Shown piece after piece: positions 46,832 to 56,755 of a stretch of 64,000 nucleotides of DNA (its first letter is position 1; each line of letters begins with the position of its first letter). The position numbers and the translations under genes were made by a program. The notes beneath the pieces are model-generated. The model was not told the DNA's origin. It worked only from the letters and a program-made list of their open reading frames with translations, and ran no database searches. The DNA comes from Pseudomonas sp. MYb327 (lineage in GTDB: Bacteria; Pseudomonadota; Gammaproteobacteria; Pseudomonadales; Pseudomonadaceae): NCBI RefSeq assembly GCF_040438925.1, contig NZ_CP159258.1, positions 1,626,001 through 1,690,000 on the forward strand. The letters are read 5' to 3'.

Positions 46832-48409
46832 TTATGCCTGCCCCGGATGCGCCGCCGCCAAAAGCTCTTTGGTGTACGGATGCTGCGGCGAATCGAACAC
46901 GTCGTGGCTGGCGCCGCTTTCCACCACTTTGCCGTCCTTGACCACGATCATGTCGTGGGCCAGTGCGCGTACCACCGCCAGGTCATGGCTGATAAACAGA
47001 TAGGTCAGGCCATGTTTTTCCTGGAGCTGACGGAGCAGGGCGACCACCTGCTTCTGCACGGTGCGATCCAGCGCCGAGGTCGGTTCGTCCAGCAGGATCA
47101 GTGCCGGTTTCAACACCAACGCCCGAGCGATGGCGATGCGCTGGCGTTGACCGCCGGAAAACTCGTGGGGGTAACGATGACGGCTTTGTGGATCGAGGCC
47201 GACTTCCTGCAGCGCCCGGATCACCTCGGCGTTGCATTCTTCAGCACTCAACTGACTATGAACTTCCAGACCTTCGCTGATGATCTGCGCCACGGACATC
47301 CGTGGGCTGAGGCTGCCGAACGGATCCTGGAACACCACCTGCATTTTCTTGCGCCAAGGTCGCAGTTGCTTCTGCGTCAGGCCGTCCAGCGCTTGTCCCT
47401 GGAAGCGAATGCTGCCCTCGGAATCGAGCAGGCGCAGGATCGCCTGGCCGAGGGTGGACTTGCCGGAACCGGATTCACCGACAATGCCCAGCGTCTTGCC
47501 GCGCTGGATATTCAGGCTGATGCCGTCCACGGCGTTTAAGTAGGTCTTGCGCTGGAACAGCCCGCCGCTGACGGCAAACTGCACCCGCAGATTGTCCACC
47601 TCCAGCACGTTTTCGCGCTCGTCCCGGGGCAGGGCTTCGCCTTCCGGCTCGGCGTTCAGCAGCACGCAGCTATAGGGATGCCTGGGTTCGGTGAACAGGG
47701 TTTCACACGGGGCTTGCTCGACGATTTCACCGGCCTTCATCACGCAGACACGCTGGGCAATGCTGCGCACCAGGTTGAGGTCGTGGCTGATCAGCAGCAG
47801 CGACATGCCGAGCCGCCGTTGCAGCGATTTGAGCAGCAGCAGAATCTTGCGCTGCACGGTAACGTCGAGTGCAGTGGTGGGTTCGTCGGCGATCAACAAT
47901 TCCGGCTCGCAGGCCAGGGCCATGGCAATCATCACCCGCTGACGCTGGCCGCCGGACAATTGATGCGGGTAGGCCTTGAGCCGCTCCTTGGGTTTCTGGA
48001 TTCCCACCAGATGCAGCAACTCGAGGATCCGTGCCTGCGCCGCTTTGCCGGCCATGCCTTTGTGCACCAGCAAGGTTTCGCCAATCTGTTTTTCGATGCT
48101 GTGCAGCGGATTGAGGGAGGTCATCGGCTCCTGGAAAATCATCGCGATTCGGTTGCCGCGCAGTTCGCGCAACTTCTTCGCATCGGCGCCCACCAGTTCC
48201 TGGCCGCGATAGCGGATGCTGCCGGTGGTTTCGGTACCGCATTCGGGCAACAATTGCAGGATCGAGTGGGCGGTAACCGATTTCCCCGAACCCGACTCGC
48301 CGACCAGCGCCAGGCATTCGCCGGGGCGGATGTCCAGGCACAGGTTGCGCACCACGGTCTGGCCACTGAAGGCCACGCTGAGGTCACGGATTTCGATCAG
48401 GTTGGTCAT
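46832..48409 (-). CDS. yejF: Peptide ABC transporter ATPase YejF (double ATPase)
   Basis: A 525-residue fused ATPase with two complete nucleotide-binding domains: Walker A GESGSGKS twice, signatures LSGGQRQR and FSGGQRQR, Walker B LLIADEP and LILLDEP. Each half ends in an oligopeptide-transporter C-terminal segment ([22 protein letters not shown]). It energises the YejB/YejE permease for uptake of small peptides, in other bacteria including microcin C. It is the last gene of yejABEF and begins 14 bases after yejE. Confidence 0.95.
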   Translation of the reverse strand: MTNLIEIRDLSVAFSGQTVVRNLCLDIRPGECLALVGESGSGKSVTAHSILQLLPECGTETTGSIRYRGQELVGADAKKLRELRGNRIAMIFQEPMTSLNPLHSIEKQIGETLLVHKGMAGKAAQARILELLHLVGIQKPKERLKAYPHQLSGGQRQRVMIAMALACEPELLIADEPTTALDVTVQRKILLLLKSLQRRLGMSLLLISHDLNLVRSIAQRVCVMKAGEIVEQAPCETLFTEPRHPYSCVLLNAEPEGEALPRDERENVLEVDNLRVQFAVSGGLFQRKTYLNAVDGISLNIQRGKTLGIVGESGSGKSTLGQAILRLLDSEGSIRFQGQALDGLTQKQLRPWRKKMQVVFQDPFGSLSPRMSVAQIISEGLEVHSQLSAEECNAEVIRALQEVGLDPQSRHRYPHEFSGGQRQRIAIARALVLKPALILLDEPTSALDRTVQKQVVALLRQLQEKHGLTYLFISHDLAVVRALAHDMIVVKDGKVVESGASHDVFDSPQHPYTKELLAAAHPGQA

Positions 48410-48423
48410 ATCTACAGTCCGCC

Positions 48424-49446
48424 TTACGACCGGGGATCAAAGGCATCGCGCAACGCTTCGCCAATGAACACCAATAAAGAAAGAATCAACGCCAGGGTGA
48501 AGAACGCCGTCAATCCCAGCCATGGCGCTTGCAGGTTCTGCTTGCCCTGACCGATCAACTCACCCAGTGATGCACTGCCGGCCGGCATGCCGAAACCGAG
48601 GAAATCCAGCGCCGTGAGCGTCGAGATCGCCCCGGTCAAAATGAACGGCAGATAACTCAAGGTCGCGTTCATGGCGTTGGGCAGGATGTGTCGCACGATC
48701 ACTTTGCGATCGCTCAACCCCAGCGCACGGGCTGCTTTGACGTACTCCAGATTGCGCCCGCGCAGGAACTCGGCGCGCACCACGTCCACCAGCGCCAGCC
48801 ATGAAAAAAGCGCCATGATCCCCAGCAACCACCAGAAGTTTGGTTCGACAAATCCCGACAGGATGATCAGCAGGTACAACACCGGTAACCCGGACCAAAC
48901 CTCCAGCAGTCGTTGACCGAGCAGGTCGACCCACCCGCCGTAATAGCCTTGCAGGGCGCCGGCGGCGATGCCGATCAACGCGCTGACGAAGGTCAGCATC
49001 AAGGCAAACAGAATCGACACGCGTGCACCGAAAATCACCCGCGCCAACACGTCGCGAGCCTGGTCGTCGGTGCCCAGCCAGTTCACGTTCGAAGGTGGGC
49101 TCGGTGCGGGTTTGTTCAGGTCATAGTTCGGCGTGTCGTCACTGAAGGGAATGGGCGGAAAGAGCATCCAGCCACCGTCCTTCTTGATCAGCTTCTGCAC
49201 GTAGTCGCTGCGGTAGTCAGCCTGGAACGGCAGTTGCCCGCCGAATTCCTGCTCGGTGTAGCGCTTGATTGCCGGGAAATACAACGAGCCTTGGTAACTG
49301 ACGATCAACGGATTGTCGTTGGCGATCAGTTCGCCGCCCAGGGTCAGCATGAACAGACCGACAAACAACCACAGCGACCACCAGCCACGGCGGTTTTTCT
49401 TGAAACGCTCAAAACGACGACGGCCCAGCGGCGAAAGCTTGAACAT
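48424..49446 (-). CDS. yejE: Peptide ABC transporter permease YejE
   Basis: A 340-residue inner-membrane permease. One N-terminal helix is followed by a long periplasmic loop (IVSYQGSLYFPAIKRYTEQEFGG...PPIPFSD), typical of YejE, then the BPD transport core with the ATPase-contact loop EFLRGRNLEYVKAARALGLSDRKVIVRHILPN. Its ATG shares a base with the yejB stop codon, so the two permeases are coupled. Confidence 0.95.
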   Translation of the reverse strand: MFKLSPLGRRRFERFKKNRRGWWSLWLFVGLFMLTLGGELIANDNPLIVSYQGSLYFPAIKRYTEQEFGGQLPFQADYRSDYVQKLIKKDGGWMLFPPIPFSDDTPNYDLNKPAPSPPSNVNWLGTDDQARDVLARVIFGARVSILFALMLTFVSALIGIAAGALQGYYGGWVDLLGQRLLEVWSGLPVLYLLIILSGFVEPNFWWLLGIMALFSWLALVDVVRAEFLRGRNLEYVKAARALGLSDRKVIVRHILPNAMNATLSYLPFILTGAISTLTALDFLGFGMPAGSASLGELIGQGKQNLQAPWLGLTAFFTLALILSLLVFIGEALRDAFDPRS

Positions 49447-50507
49447 CAGGCGTTCCTCGCGGCGAAGTCGATACGCGGGTCGACCAGGGTGTAGCAGAGG
49501 TCGCCGACCAGTTTTATCAAGAGGCCAAACAGGGTGAAGATGAACAGCGAACCAAAAACCACCGGGTAGTCCCGCGAAACTGCCGCTTCATAGCTCATGC
49601 GGCCCAGGCCATCGAGGGAGAAGATCACTTCGATCAGCAACGAACCGGCAAAAAATACGCTGATAAACGCCTGGGGAATCCCCGATACCACCAGCAGCAT
49701 GGCATTGCGAAATACGTGGCCGTACAGCACCCGGCGTTCGCTCAGGCCCTTGGCGCGGGCGGTGACCACGTACTGGCGGGTGATTTCATTGAGGAACGAG
49801 TTCTTGGTGAGGATGGTCAGGGTCGCGAAGCCACCGATCACCAGCGCCGTCACCGGCAGCACGAGGTGCCAGAAGTAGTCGGCGATCTTGCCCACGGTCG
49901 ACAGCGATTCGAAATTGTCTGAAACCAGTCCGCGTACCGGGAACCAGTTCAACGAAGTGCCCCCGGCGAACATCACGATCAGGAACATGGCGAACAGGAA
50001 CGCCGGCATCGCATAGCCGATGATGATGGCAGTGCTGCTCCAGATGTCGAAATGGCTGCCGTGATGCACCGCCTTGCGGATGCCTAGCGGGATCGATACG
50101 AGGTAGGTGATCAGCGTCGCCCAGAGCCCGAGGGAAATGGTCACCGGCATTTTTTCCAGGATCAGGTCGGTGACGGTGGCGCCGCGAAAGAAGCTCTTGC
50201 CGAAGTCCAGACGTGCGTAACTGGTGAGCATCAGCCAGAGACGCTCGTGGGCCGGCTTGTCAAAACCATATTGTTTTTCGATGTCCTTGATCAGTTGCGG
50301 ATCGAGGCCGCGACTGGCGCGGGAGCGGCCATTCATGGTCTCGCCGGACCCGCCGCCGACACTGGCCCCGCCAATGCCTTGCAGATGAGCGATGGCCTGT
50401 TCAACCGGTCCGCCCGGAGCAGCCTGGACGATCACAAAGTTGACCAGAAGAATGATCACCAGCGTCGGGATGATCAGCAGCAGACGCCGCAGAATATAAG
50501 CCCACAT
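49446..50507 (-). CDS. yejB: Peptide ABC transporter permease YejB
   Basis: A 353-residue permease with six hydrophobic helices. The first helix ([27 protein letters not shown]) and the extended loop with [38 protein letters not shown] are YejB features; the EAA loop is [29 protein letters not shown]. The start overlaps the yejA stop by one base. Confidence 0.95.
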   Translation of the reverse strand: MWAYILRRLLLIIPTLVIILLVNFVIVQAAPGGPVEQAIAHLQGIGGASVGGGSGETMNGRSRASRGLDPQLIKDIEKQYGFDKPAHERLWLMLTSYARLDFGKSFFRGATVTDLILEKMPVTISLGLWATLITYLVSIPLGIRKAVHHGSHFDIWSSTAIIIGYAMPAFLFAMFLIVMFAGGTSLNWFPVRGLVSDNFESLSTVGKIADYFWHLVLPVTALVIGGFATLTILTKNSFLNEITRQYVVTARAKGLSERRVLYGHVFRNAMLLVVSGIPQAFISVFFAGSLLIEVIFSLDGLGRMSYEAAVSRDYPVVFGSLFIFTLFGLLIKLVGDLCYTLVDPRIDFAARNA

Positions 50508-52375
50508 CAGTGCGGTCCTCCGGGTTTGCCACGGCGGATGCGTTCGGCGGTCATTTCCTGGTTGGTCAATGGCGTAGTGCTAATTTCCCACCAACTCTCG
50601 ATGGCTTCGTCATTGCTGGCTTGCACGTTCGGGATGCCGAAGCGATTCCACCACACCGTGGAAGTGCCTGGCGGGTAATAGTTGGGAATCCAGTAGTAGT
50701 TCCACTGCAGCACTCGGTCGAGCGCATGGGCGTAGCGCAACATCTCCGCTTGGGTATTGGCGCGCACCAGTCCGTTAAGGAGCGTGTCTATCGCCGGGTT
50801 CTTCAGCACCATGTAGTTGTTGGAGCCAGGGTCTGTGGCTGCGGCCGAACCGAAATAGTTGAACAGCTCACCGCCGGGCGACGTGGTGACCGGGTAGCCG
50901 GTGACGATCATGTCGTAGTCGCGGCTCATCAGACGATTGACGTACTGGGACGAGTCGATGCGACGGATGTTCAGGTCGATACCGATCTGTTTCAGGGTAC
51001 GTTTATACGGCAGCAGCAAACGGTCCATGCCGTTCTGGCTGACCAGGAAAGTGAAGCTCAACGGCTCACCGTCAGCGTTCACCAGCTGATCACCTTTCGG
51101 TTTCCAGCCGGCTTGTTCGAGCAGGTCCAGTGCCTGGAGCTGTTTGTCCCGGATCACGCCACTGCCATCGGTTTTCGGTGGCTCGAAGACTTTAGTGAAG
51201 ACTTCGTCGGGGATCTGCCCGCGCAAGGGTTCGAGTATCGCCAGTTCACCAGCATCCGGCAGTTGCCGGGCGGAGAGGTCGGTGTTGGAAAAGAAGCTCT
51301 GCTGGCGGATGTACATGTTGCGCATCATCTGCCGGTTGCTCCATTCGAAATCCCAGAGCATGGCCAGCGCCTGGCGTACCCGACGATCCTCGAACATCGG
51401 CTTTTGCAAGTTGAACACAAACCCCTGGCTCGGTTGTGGGGCTTCGACTGCCAAATGCGCCTTTTGCAGTCGGCCGTCACTCAGGGCCGGGCTTTCGTAG
51501 CCGATGGAGTAACCGGTGGCGGAAAATTCGCGATTGTAGTCGTAGGCACCGCCACGCAGCACCTGACGGGCGACGTCGGTATCGCCGAAGTATTCGATGC
51601 TGAAGTGATCGAAATTGTAGAGGCCACGGCTGACTGGCAAGTCCTTGCCCCACCAGTCGGGGTTGCGCTCGAAGGTAATGCTGCGTCCGGAATCGACCTT
51701 GCTGACCTTGTACGGCCCGCTACCCAATGGCGGCTCGTAACCGCCACCGCCGGCAAAGTCGCGGGTTTTCCACCAGTGTTCGGGAAACACCGGCAAGGTC
51801 GCGATGTCCAGCGGGAGGGTGCGGTTCTCGTTGTTCTTGAAGTCGAAGCGCACGGATAGCGGTGACTCCACTTCAACGCCTTTGACGTCGGCAAATTGCG
51901 TGCGATAACGCAGGCTGCCCTGGGTCATCAGCAAGTCAAAGGTGTAGCGCACGTCTTCGGCAGTAATTGGCTTGCCGTCGGCAAAACGTGCCTTGGGATT
52001 CAGATAGAAACGCAGGGACAGGCCGTCGTCGGAGCGCTCCATTTTCTCTGCGACCAGACCGTATACGGTGTAAGGCTCATCCAGCGAGCGCTGGGCCAGG
52101 GGCGAGTAGAGCAAACCGTCGATCTGCGAGACGCCAATGCCTTTGTCGATGTACGGCAGGACATGGTCGAATTGACCGATTTCGATCGCGGAGCGACGCA
52201 TCGTACCGCCCTTGGGCGCTTGCGGATTGGTGTAGGCAAAATGACTGAAGCCGGCAGGATACTTGGCCGGTTCGCCGTAGACGGTCAACGCATGTTGCGG
52301 TGCGGCATTCACACCGGCGGCGCCCAACAGCAGGGCCACGGCAGTGAACAATAAAGTAGGGAAAGCCAGTCGCAT
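50507..52375 (-). CDS. yejA: Peptide-binding periplasmic protein YejA
   Basis: A 622-residue extracellular solute-binding protein, family 5. Residues 1-25 form a signal peptide ([21 protein letters not shown]). The mature part has the family 5 pattern: [81 protein letters not shown]. The ATG at 52375 opens directly into the signal peptide, so the open frame upstream is ignored. It is the first gene of yejABEF and delivers peptides to YejBE. Confidence 0.94.
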   Translation of the reverse strand: MRLAFPTLLFTAVALLLGAAGVNAAPQHALTVYGEPAKYPAGFSHFAYTNPQAPKGGTMRRSAIEIGQFDHVLPYIDKGIGVSQIDGLLYSPLAQRSLDEPYTVYGLVAEKMERSDDGLSLRFYLNPKARFADGKPITAEDVRYTFDLLMTQGSLRYRTQFADVKGVEVESPLSVRFDFKNNENRTLPLDIATLPVFPEHWWKTRDFAGGGGYEPPLGSGPYKVSKVDSGRSITFERNPDWWGKDLPVSRGLYNFDHFSIEYFGDTDVARQVLRGGAYDYNREFSATGYSIGYESPALSDGRLQKAHLAVEAPQPSQGFVFNLQKPMFEDRRVRQALAMLWDFEWSNRQMMRNMYIRQQSFFSNTDLSARQLPDAGELAILEPLRGQIPDEVFTKVFEPPKTDGSGVIRDKQLQALDLLEQAGWKPKGDQLVNADGEPLSFTFLVSQNGMDRLLLPYKRTLKQIGIDLNIRRIDSSQYVNRLMSRDYDMIVTGYPVTTSPGGELFNYFGSAAATDPGSNNYMVLKNPAIDTLLNGLVRANTQAEMLRYAHALDRVLQWNYYWIPNYYPPGTSTVWWNRFGIPNVQASNDEAIESWWEISTTPLTNQEMTAERIRRGKPGGPH

Positions 52376-52462
52376 TGTCAGCCTTAGAGCCGGGTGGTCG
52401 TTAACGCCAAGTTGTACGCTAGCGGCGCGTCCCTCGCCAGCCGAATCACGTATCCGATGCAC

Positions 52463-52488
52463 AACGGCCCACCAGAAGGCGGGCCGTT
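52463..52488 (-). terminator. Hairpin after the second parvulin gene
   Basis: AACGGCCC and GGGCCGTT form an 8 base-pair stem around a 10-base loop, 23 bases past the ppiC stop and before yejA. No T-run follows on the minus strand, so termination is uncertain. Confidence 0.45.
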
Positions 52489-52510
52489 ATAGAGAGCGAT
52501 CAGGCGTCGA

Positions 52511-52792
52511 TCAGTCCTGACGGCTGGTCACTTCCAGCAAGTGGTAACCGAACTGGGTCTTGACCGGACCCTGTACCACGTTGAGTGGTGCGCTGAACAC
52601 TACGGTGTCGAACTCCTTGACCATCTGGCCCGGACCGAACGAACCCAGATCACCGCCCTGGCGGCTGGAAGGGCACGTGGAGTTGGCTTTGGCGACTTCG
52701 GCGAAGTCTGCGCCGCCCTGGATTTGGGACTTGAGTTCGTTGCACTTGGCTTCGCTGGCAACCAGGATGTGACGGGCAGTGGCTTTAGCCAT
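52511..52792 (-). CDS. ppiC: Parvulin peptidyl-prolyl isomerase PpiC
   Basis: A 93-residue cytoplasmic parvulin: MAKATARHILVASEAKCNELKSQI, FAEVAKANSTCPSSRQGGDLGSFGPGQM, FGYHLLEV. It matches the classic E. coli PpiC layout more closely than the copy at 36508-36783. AAGGAG lies at a good distance before the ATG. The two copies share the fold and the STCPS motif but differ in many positions, so they are old paralogues. Confidence 0.95.
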   Translation of the reverse strand: MAKATARHILVASEAKCNELKSQIQGGADFAEVAKANSTCPSSRQGGDLGSFGPGQMVKEFDTVVFSAPLNVVQGPVKTQFGYHLLEVTSRQD

Positions 52793-52899
52793 GGGAAATA
52801 CTCCTTTTCAATGTTCGTTAAAGTGCTGAGCCTACCGGATTCAGTGATCTATTTCTTCTCAAAGTTCCGTTCCATGCGGCCTGGACGGCAGGGTGCTGA

Positions 52900-53781
52900 T
52901 CACAGGCCAGCTTTTTTCAGGCGTTCTGCGTGCTGCACATAGAGGTCAGTCGGGTCGACGCTGTTTGCGAAAAGACTGGTGGTCTGGCGCAGGGTGCCCA
53001 CATGGTCCAAAGGGTAGTCCGAGCGAATGACTGTGCCTAAATGAGAACTAAAGCGGCCGACCATGCCATCGTTCTGCTCTGCTTCGGTGACGAAGTATCT
53101 GGAAAGGGCGCATAGCGAGCCATGTAGTGGATCCAGCGCCATCAGTCGTTCATCCAGATTATGTCCGTGCAAGATGCCACTCCAGGAATAGTAGCGAACG
53201 CCGTTGACCAGTTCGCGGCCCTTGCTTCCCCAGGTCTTCGGCAGCCCTTGAGGGTACTTTTCGTTGAATGCGCCGACGCCTTCTGTGGTCAGGGCATTCA
53301 GTGCGGTGATGGCGTTCTGCGGCAGGCCGTCATTACCACTGATTGAGGAGAGGAAGTTTGCGAAAAGCGTCGCGACGGCCTCGGCGACATGCTCCGGCAA
53401 TTGTCCGGGCTTCAGTGCCTTGCGCAGGAGGTCTGCCAGCTCGGAACCGTGGTTTGGTCCACTGACAGATGTCACCGAGGCAACCGAGTGTGGTGTTAAC
53501 GCTGCCGCGTAACGTGCGGCGAGTGCGCCCTGACTGTGACCGATCAGGTTGACTTTGCTCGCGCCAGTGCCTTCCAGAACCCGTTCGATCTGCGCCAGTA
53601 ACTGCTCACCCCGCGCTTCATTGCTGTGGGTTGCCGACAGGTGCGGGACGAACACTCTCGCACCTGCACTTCTGAGGGCTTGTTTGACGTCATGGAAGAG
53701 TTCAACGGTGCCGATCCGGCTAAAGCCGAAGAGCCCATGGACCAGCAGGATTGGGTGTTGAGTGCTTGCATTCCGTTGCAT
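52900..53781 (-). CDS. Triacylglycerol lipase of the P. fragi type (family I.1)
   Basis: A 293-residue alpha/beta hydrolase. It starts almost at once with HPILLVHGLFGF and has the nucleophile elbow GHSQGA with Ser83, acid Asp238 (QNDGMVGRFSSHLG) and His260 (YPLDH), the same positions I know for Pseudomonas fragi lipase. There is no N-terminal signal peptide and no lipase foldase (lif) gene beside it, unlike P. aeruginosa LipA. So it may work inside the cell or leave by an unknown route. AAGG lies 8 bases before the ATG. Confidence 0.9.
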   Translation of the reverse strand: MQRNASTQHPILLVHGLFGFSRIGTVELFHDVKQALRSAGARVFVPHLSATHSNEARGEQLLAQIERVLEGTGASKVNLIGHSQGALAARYAAALTPHSVASVTSVSGPNHGSELADLLRKALKPGQLPEHVAEAVATLFANFLSSISGNDGLPQNAITALNALTTEGVGAFNEKYPQGLPKTWGSKGRELVNGVRYYSWSGILHGHNLDERLMALDPLHGSLCALSRYFVTEAEQNDGMVGRFSSHLGTVIRSDYPLDHVGTLRQTTSLFANSVDPTDLYVQHAERLKKAGL

Positions 53782-54117
53782 GTTTTTTACCTTTTTCAGG
53801 GTTCAGGGAGTTGCCATGCGTTGCACTCTAAAACACTCAGACGTTGGCGCGATGTATGAAAAAGCCGCTGTAAAAAGGCGAAAGCGGAATAGAACAACGG
53901 TGAAAAATCGGATGTGGATGAGGTCCCGGTCGGAATGTTTCGCCATCCTTTCAGCGGGTCTCGGGTGTTTTTAATCAATGGCCTACCCGGCGCAGGTCAT
54001 TTGTCCGTGCATTGCGAAGGGTTCTCCCGACATCGGAATTCAGGCTTTTGCGGTTCAATAGGATTCGTTTGATGCCAGCCTGCGGGCGGCATTTATTCCA
54101 AGGACTGGAGCCTATAA
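53782..54117. other. Intergenic region without recognised features
   Basis: 336 bases between the divergent lipase and Ig-repeat protein genes. Short frames exist but none has both a ribosome site and a protein-like composition. It must hold two promoters; I could not place them. Confidence 0.5.
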
Positions 54118-55152
54118 ATGAACAGACATGGAACCGACCAGAAGCTACCGAGACCGGTGGTGGATCAGGCTGAAAACGCCTTGCTGGACCCCTCTGATAG
54201 AAAGGCAGTGATCAAGGTCGAGCCTTATCCGGGCATGACCTGTGGCGACAAATTGGTGTTGTCCTGGGCCGGGCTGGATGTTGAAGGCCTGAGCTATCAG
54301 CACGAAACGACACGTTTTGTCAGCGATGCACAAGTGGGCATGGAAATGGTGTTTACCGTGCCTGCTGTACATATCGCGGCGCTTGATGGCGGCTCGCTTG
54401 AGATCTATTACACATTGATAAGTGCTGGGCGGCCGGAGCCGGCGCAGTCCCCATGTTTGCAGTTGAGCGTTGGCGATATCAAGCAAGACTTGCTGCCAGC
54501 GATTGCGAACGATGCCGTCGGCGGCACACTCGACCCCGAGCGGGTATCAGAGGGCACTCTGGTTTCAATCAGGCCTTATGCGCGAATGGCTGCCGGAGAC
54601 AGGGTTCTGATGGCCTGGGCAGGCTTGACGCCAGAGGCGAGTTTCAATGACACACTTAACGTTGAATCCTTTGCGGTGGGTGGGGAGCTGTCTTTCTGGG
54701 TGCCCCCTGAATGCATTGCTCCCAACCTCGACGCTACTGTAGCGCTCAGCTATTGCGTCTATCACGAAGGGCAACATCCTCGGTATTCGGAGTCTTCCCA
54801 ACTGGTGATAGGGGCTTTGACACGGGACACGATTTCGCCACCTGTCGTTCTGGAGGCGGACGAGGGCGTATTGGATCTGCAAGATGCGATGGATGGCGTC
54901 ACTGTCGTGATCGAAGATGCGCGGACAGAAGAGGGCGAACTGGTCTACCTGAAATGCGATGGCGACTATTTCAGTCACCGCGATGACCGCGAGATAACCA
55001 GGGAAATGGCTGGCCAGCCACTGGTGTTCATTGTCCCCTACGGGTTCTGGAGGGAGCATCGAGATCAGATGGTACGTGTCTCTTATTCGGTTGAGCGTCT
55101 GGATGATGTCAGCCAGTTATCCGATGTGACGCTGGTGCAAATTCGCTCTTAG
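54118..55152 (+). CDS. Unknown protein with three Ig-like repeats
   Basis: A 344-residue protein without signal peptide or membrane helix. Three units of about 100 residues repeat: each begins near LDP/LDL, followed by VxIxPY or VxIED, a G-D-x-(L/V)-(V/M) strand and WAGL or CDG, then a strand such as MVFTVPAVHIAALDG, LSFWVPPECIAPNLDA or LVFIVPYGFWREH, and ends in YTLIS, YCVYHEG or YSVERLD. This beta-rich layout resembles immunoglobulin/invasin-like repeat proteins common in Pseudomonas that otherwise have hundreds of residues more. GGAG precedes the ATG. No secretion gene is adjacent. I do not know its function; adhesion or a secreted-effector role is only a guess. Confidence 0.65.
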   Translation: MNRHGTDQKLPRPVVDQAENALLDPSDRKAVIKVEPYPGMTCGDKLVLSWAGLDVEGLSYQHETTRFVSDAQVGMEMVFTVPAVHIAALDGGSLEIYYTLISAGRPEPAQSPCLQLSVGDIKQDLLPAIANDAVGGTLDPERVSEGTLVSIRPYARMAAGDRVLMAWAGLTPEASFNDTLNVESFAVGGELSFWVPPECIAPNLDATVALSYCVYHEGQHPRYSESSQLVIGALTRDTISPPVVLEADEGVLDLQDAMDGVTVVIEDARTEEGELVYLKCDGDYFSHRDDREITREMAGQPLVFIVPYGFWREHRDQMVRVSYSVERLDDVSQLSDVTLVQIRS

Positions 55153-55214
55153 TACGTCGCGCCGCCAAACTGTCCCGGGATGAGGACAGCTTGGCGGGCG
55201 AGGTCATCCGGGCG

Positions 55215-56291
55215 TCAGTTGCTGTTTTGCGCACGCAGACGCTCTGCCGCCTTACGCAGCAGTTGCTCGGTGCCAGTCCAGCCCAGGCAACCGTCGGTAA
55301 TCGACATGCCGTATTTCAGGGAAGGGCTCAACGGCTGGCAACCCTCGAACAGATGACTTTCGATCATCATGCCGATCAGTGAACGGTCACCTTGCAGGCG
55401 TTGTTCAAGGACATCGTTGAACACTGCTGGCTGGCGCAACGGGTCTTTGCCGCTGTTGGCGTGGCTGCAGTCAACCATGATCCGTGTCGGGATCTTCAAG
55501 TTGGCCAAGTCTGCATGCACTTTGGCAACGCTTGCGCGGTCGTAGTTGGGTCCGTTGTGACCACCGCGCAGTACCAGGTGGGTGTCGGCATTGCCCAGGG
55601 TTTGAATAATGGCGGGATGCCCTTGGCTATCGACACCGAAATGGCGATGTGGATGGGCGGCCGAGCGCATGGCATCACTAGCGACTGCGACACCACCGTC
55701 AGTACCGTTCTTGAAACCGACCGGCATGCTCAGGCCGCTGGCCATCTCGCGATGGATCTGCGATTCGGTGGTGCGGGCGCCAATGGCCACCCAGCTCAAT
55801 AGATCGTCGAAGTAGCCGGCAGCCATGGGTTGCAGCAACTCGGTCGCAACCGGCAAACCCAACATGAGCATTTCTCGCATCAACTCGCGGGACAGCGTCA
55901 GGCCACCGGCCATGTCGTCGCTGCCATCCAGGCGAGGATCGTAGGCCAGGCCTTTCCAGCCGACAGTGGTGCGGGGCTTTTCGACGTAGGCGCGCATTAC
56001 CAACAGCATTTCGTCGCTGACCTCGGCGCAGAGGCGGGCCAGGTTGCTGGCGTATTCGAGCGCAGACTTGGGGTCGTGAATTGAGCAGGGGCCGACAATC
56101 ACGAGCAGGCGGGAGTCTTCACCGTCGAGGATCGCGCGGACCGCCTCGCGGTGTGCAGCGACCTGCTGGGTCAAGGCGGGCGTGAGTGGCAACTGTTGTT
56201 TGAGTTGCAATGAGCTCGGCAGGCGCAGGGTCAGCGCTTCATTGGCAGGGCTCAGTGTGGACAGTGGCAAAGCAGAGACGGACGAATTCAT
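55215..56291 (-). CDS. 3-deoxy-7-phosphoheptulonate synthase (class I DAHP synthase)
   Basis: A 358-residue enzyme joining PEP and erythrose 4-phosphate, the first step of aromatic amino acid synthesis. Conserved blocks: LVIVGPCSIHDP, MRAYVEKPRTTVGWKGL, WVAIGARTTESQIHREMASGLSMPVGFKNGTDG, LRGGHNGPNYD, MVDCSHANSGKD and SLIGMMIESHLFEG. It is the AroF/AroG/AroH type; the feedback amino acid cannot be read with certainty. Its leader contains two ORFs rich in Phe, Tyr and Trp and a strong terminator, so expression is probably set by aromatic aminoacyl-tRNA supply. Confidence 0.94.
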   Translation of the reverse strand: MNSSVSALPLSTLSPANEALTLRLPSSLQLKQQLPLTPALTQQVAAHREAVRAILDGEDSRLLVIVGPCSIHDPKSALEYASNLARLCAEVSDEMLLVMRAYVEKPRTTVGWKGLAYDPRLDGSDDMAGGLTLSRELMREMLMLGLPVATELLQPMAAGYFDDLLSWVAIGARTTESQIHREMASGLSMPVGFKNGTDGGVAVASDAMRSAAHPHRHFGVDSQGHPAIIQTLGNADTHLVLRGGHNGPNYDRASVAKVHADLANLKIPTRIMVDCSHANSGKDPLRQPAVFNDVLEQRLQGDRSLIGMMIESHLFEGCQPLSPSLKYGMSITDGCLGWTGTEQLLRKAAERLRAQNSN

Positions 56292-56339
56292 ATTCAGGCT
56301 TCCTGGGCTGGCGGCGGGTTCACTCCCGCGCGCTCGGCC

Positions 56340-56492
56340 CTACTGGGGTGTTCGACAATTGGCCGGATTGGCTACATGTGTGTGCTTGCCACCTGTGGGT
56401 GACCGATCGGAGGCGGCAGGCTGTCCCGAGCGGAGGGTGGTAAATCGCCAGGCGGTAAAAATGTCGTAACGGTAATAAGTGGCGTAGTTCAT
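56340..56492 (-). CDS. Second aromatic-rich leader ORF before DAHP synthase
   Basis: A 50-codon ORF starting MNYATYYRYDIFTAWRF, with seven aromatic residues in the first 17. GAGGA lies 9 bases before the ATG. It lies after the leader terminator and ends 48 bases before the DAHP synthase start. It may be a second ribosome-sensing leader peptide that acts on translation of the enzyme gene. Confidence 0.5.
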   Translation of the reverse strand: MNYATYYRYDIFTAWRFTTLRSGQPAASDRSPTGGKHTHVANPANCRTPQ

Positions 56493-56540
56493 TTTCTGAA
56501 TCCTCAAGTTGTCTGGTGTGTCGCTAAAAATTTGGGGCTG

Positions 56541-56579
56541 AAAAAACAAAACCCCCGGTCGGGAGGCCGACCGGGGGTT
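56541..56579 (-). terminator. Attenuator-type terminator in the DAHP synthase leader
   Basis: On the minus strand AACCCCCGGTCGG and its partner CCGACCGGGGGTT form a 13 base-pair, very stable stem followed by TTTTGTTTTTT. It stands 48 bases after the stop of the FYFGYWF leader peptide and about 250 bases before the enzyme gene. Confidence 0.88.
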
Positions 56580-56626
56580 GAAAATTCTCTGGTGGCGACC
56601 CGTTTAATGTGGGCGCCGTGTGGGTA

Positions 56627-56755
56627 TCAGGCGCGCCAGTGGCTAAACCAATACCCAAAATAAAAGCTGACCGAAGCATGAACATCGTTTACTCGGGCAG
56701 CCGCAACCGAGCGCAGGGCGCTGGCGGTACGAAGCTGAGAGAGGGCGTTGAACAT
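56627..56755 (-). CDS. Aromatic leader peptide (FYFGYWF) before DAHP synthase
   Basis: A 42-residue peptide, MFNALSQLRTASALRS near the start, ending ...SFYFGYWFSHWRA. Eight of the ten residues FYFGYWFSHW region are Phe, Tyr, Trp, Gly or His, with seven aromatic codons in a row of ten, as in classical phe/trp/tyr attenuation peptides. CGGAGA lies 7 bases before the ATG. A strong terminator follows its stop. It should let the ribosome sense charged aromatic tRNAs. Confidence 0.75.
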   Translation of the reverse strand: MFNALSQLRTASALRSVAAARVNDVHASVSFYFGYWFSHWRA

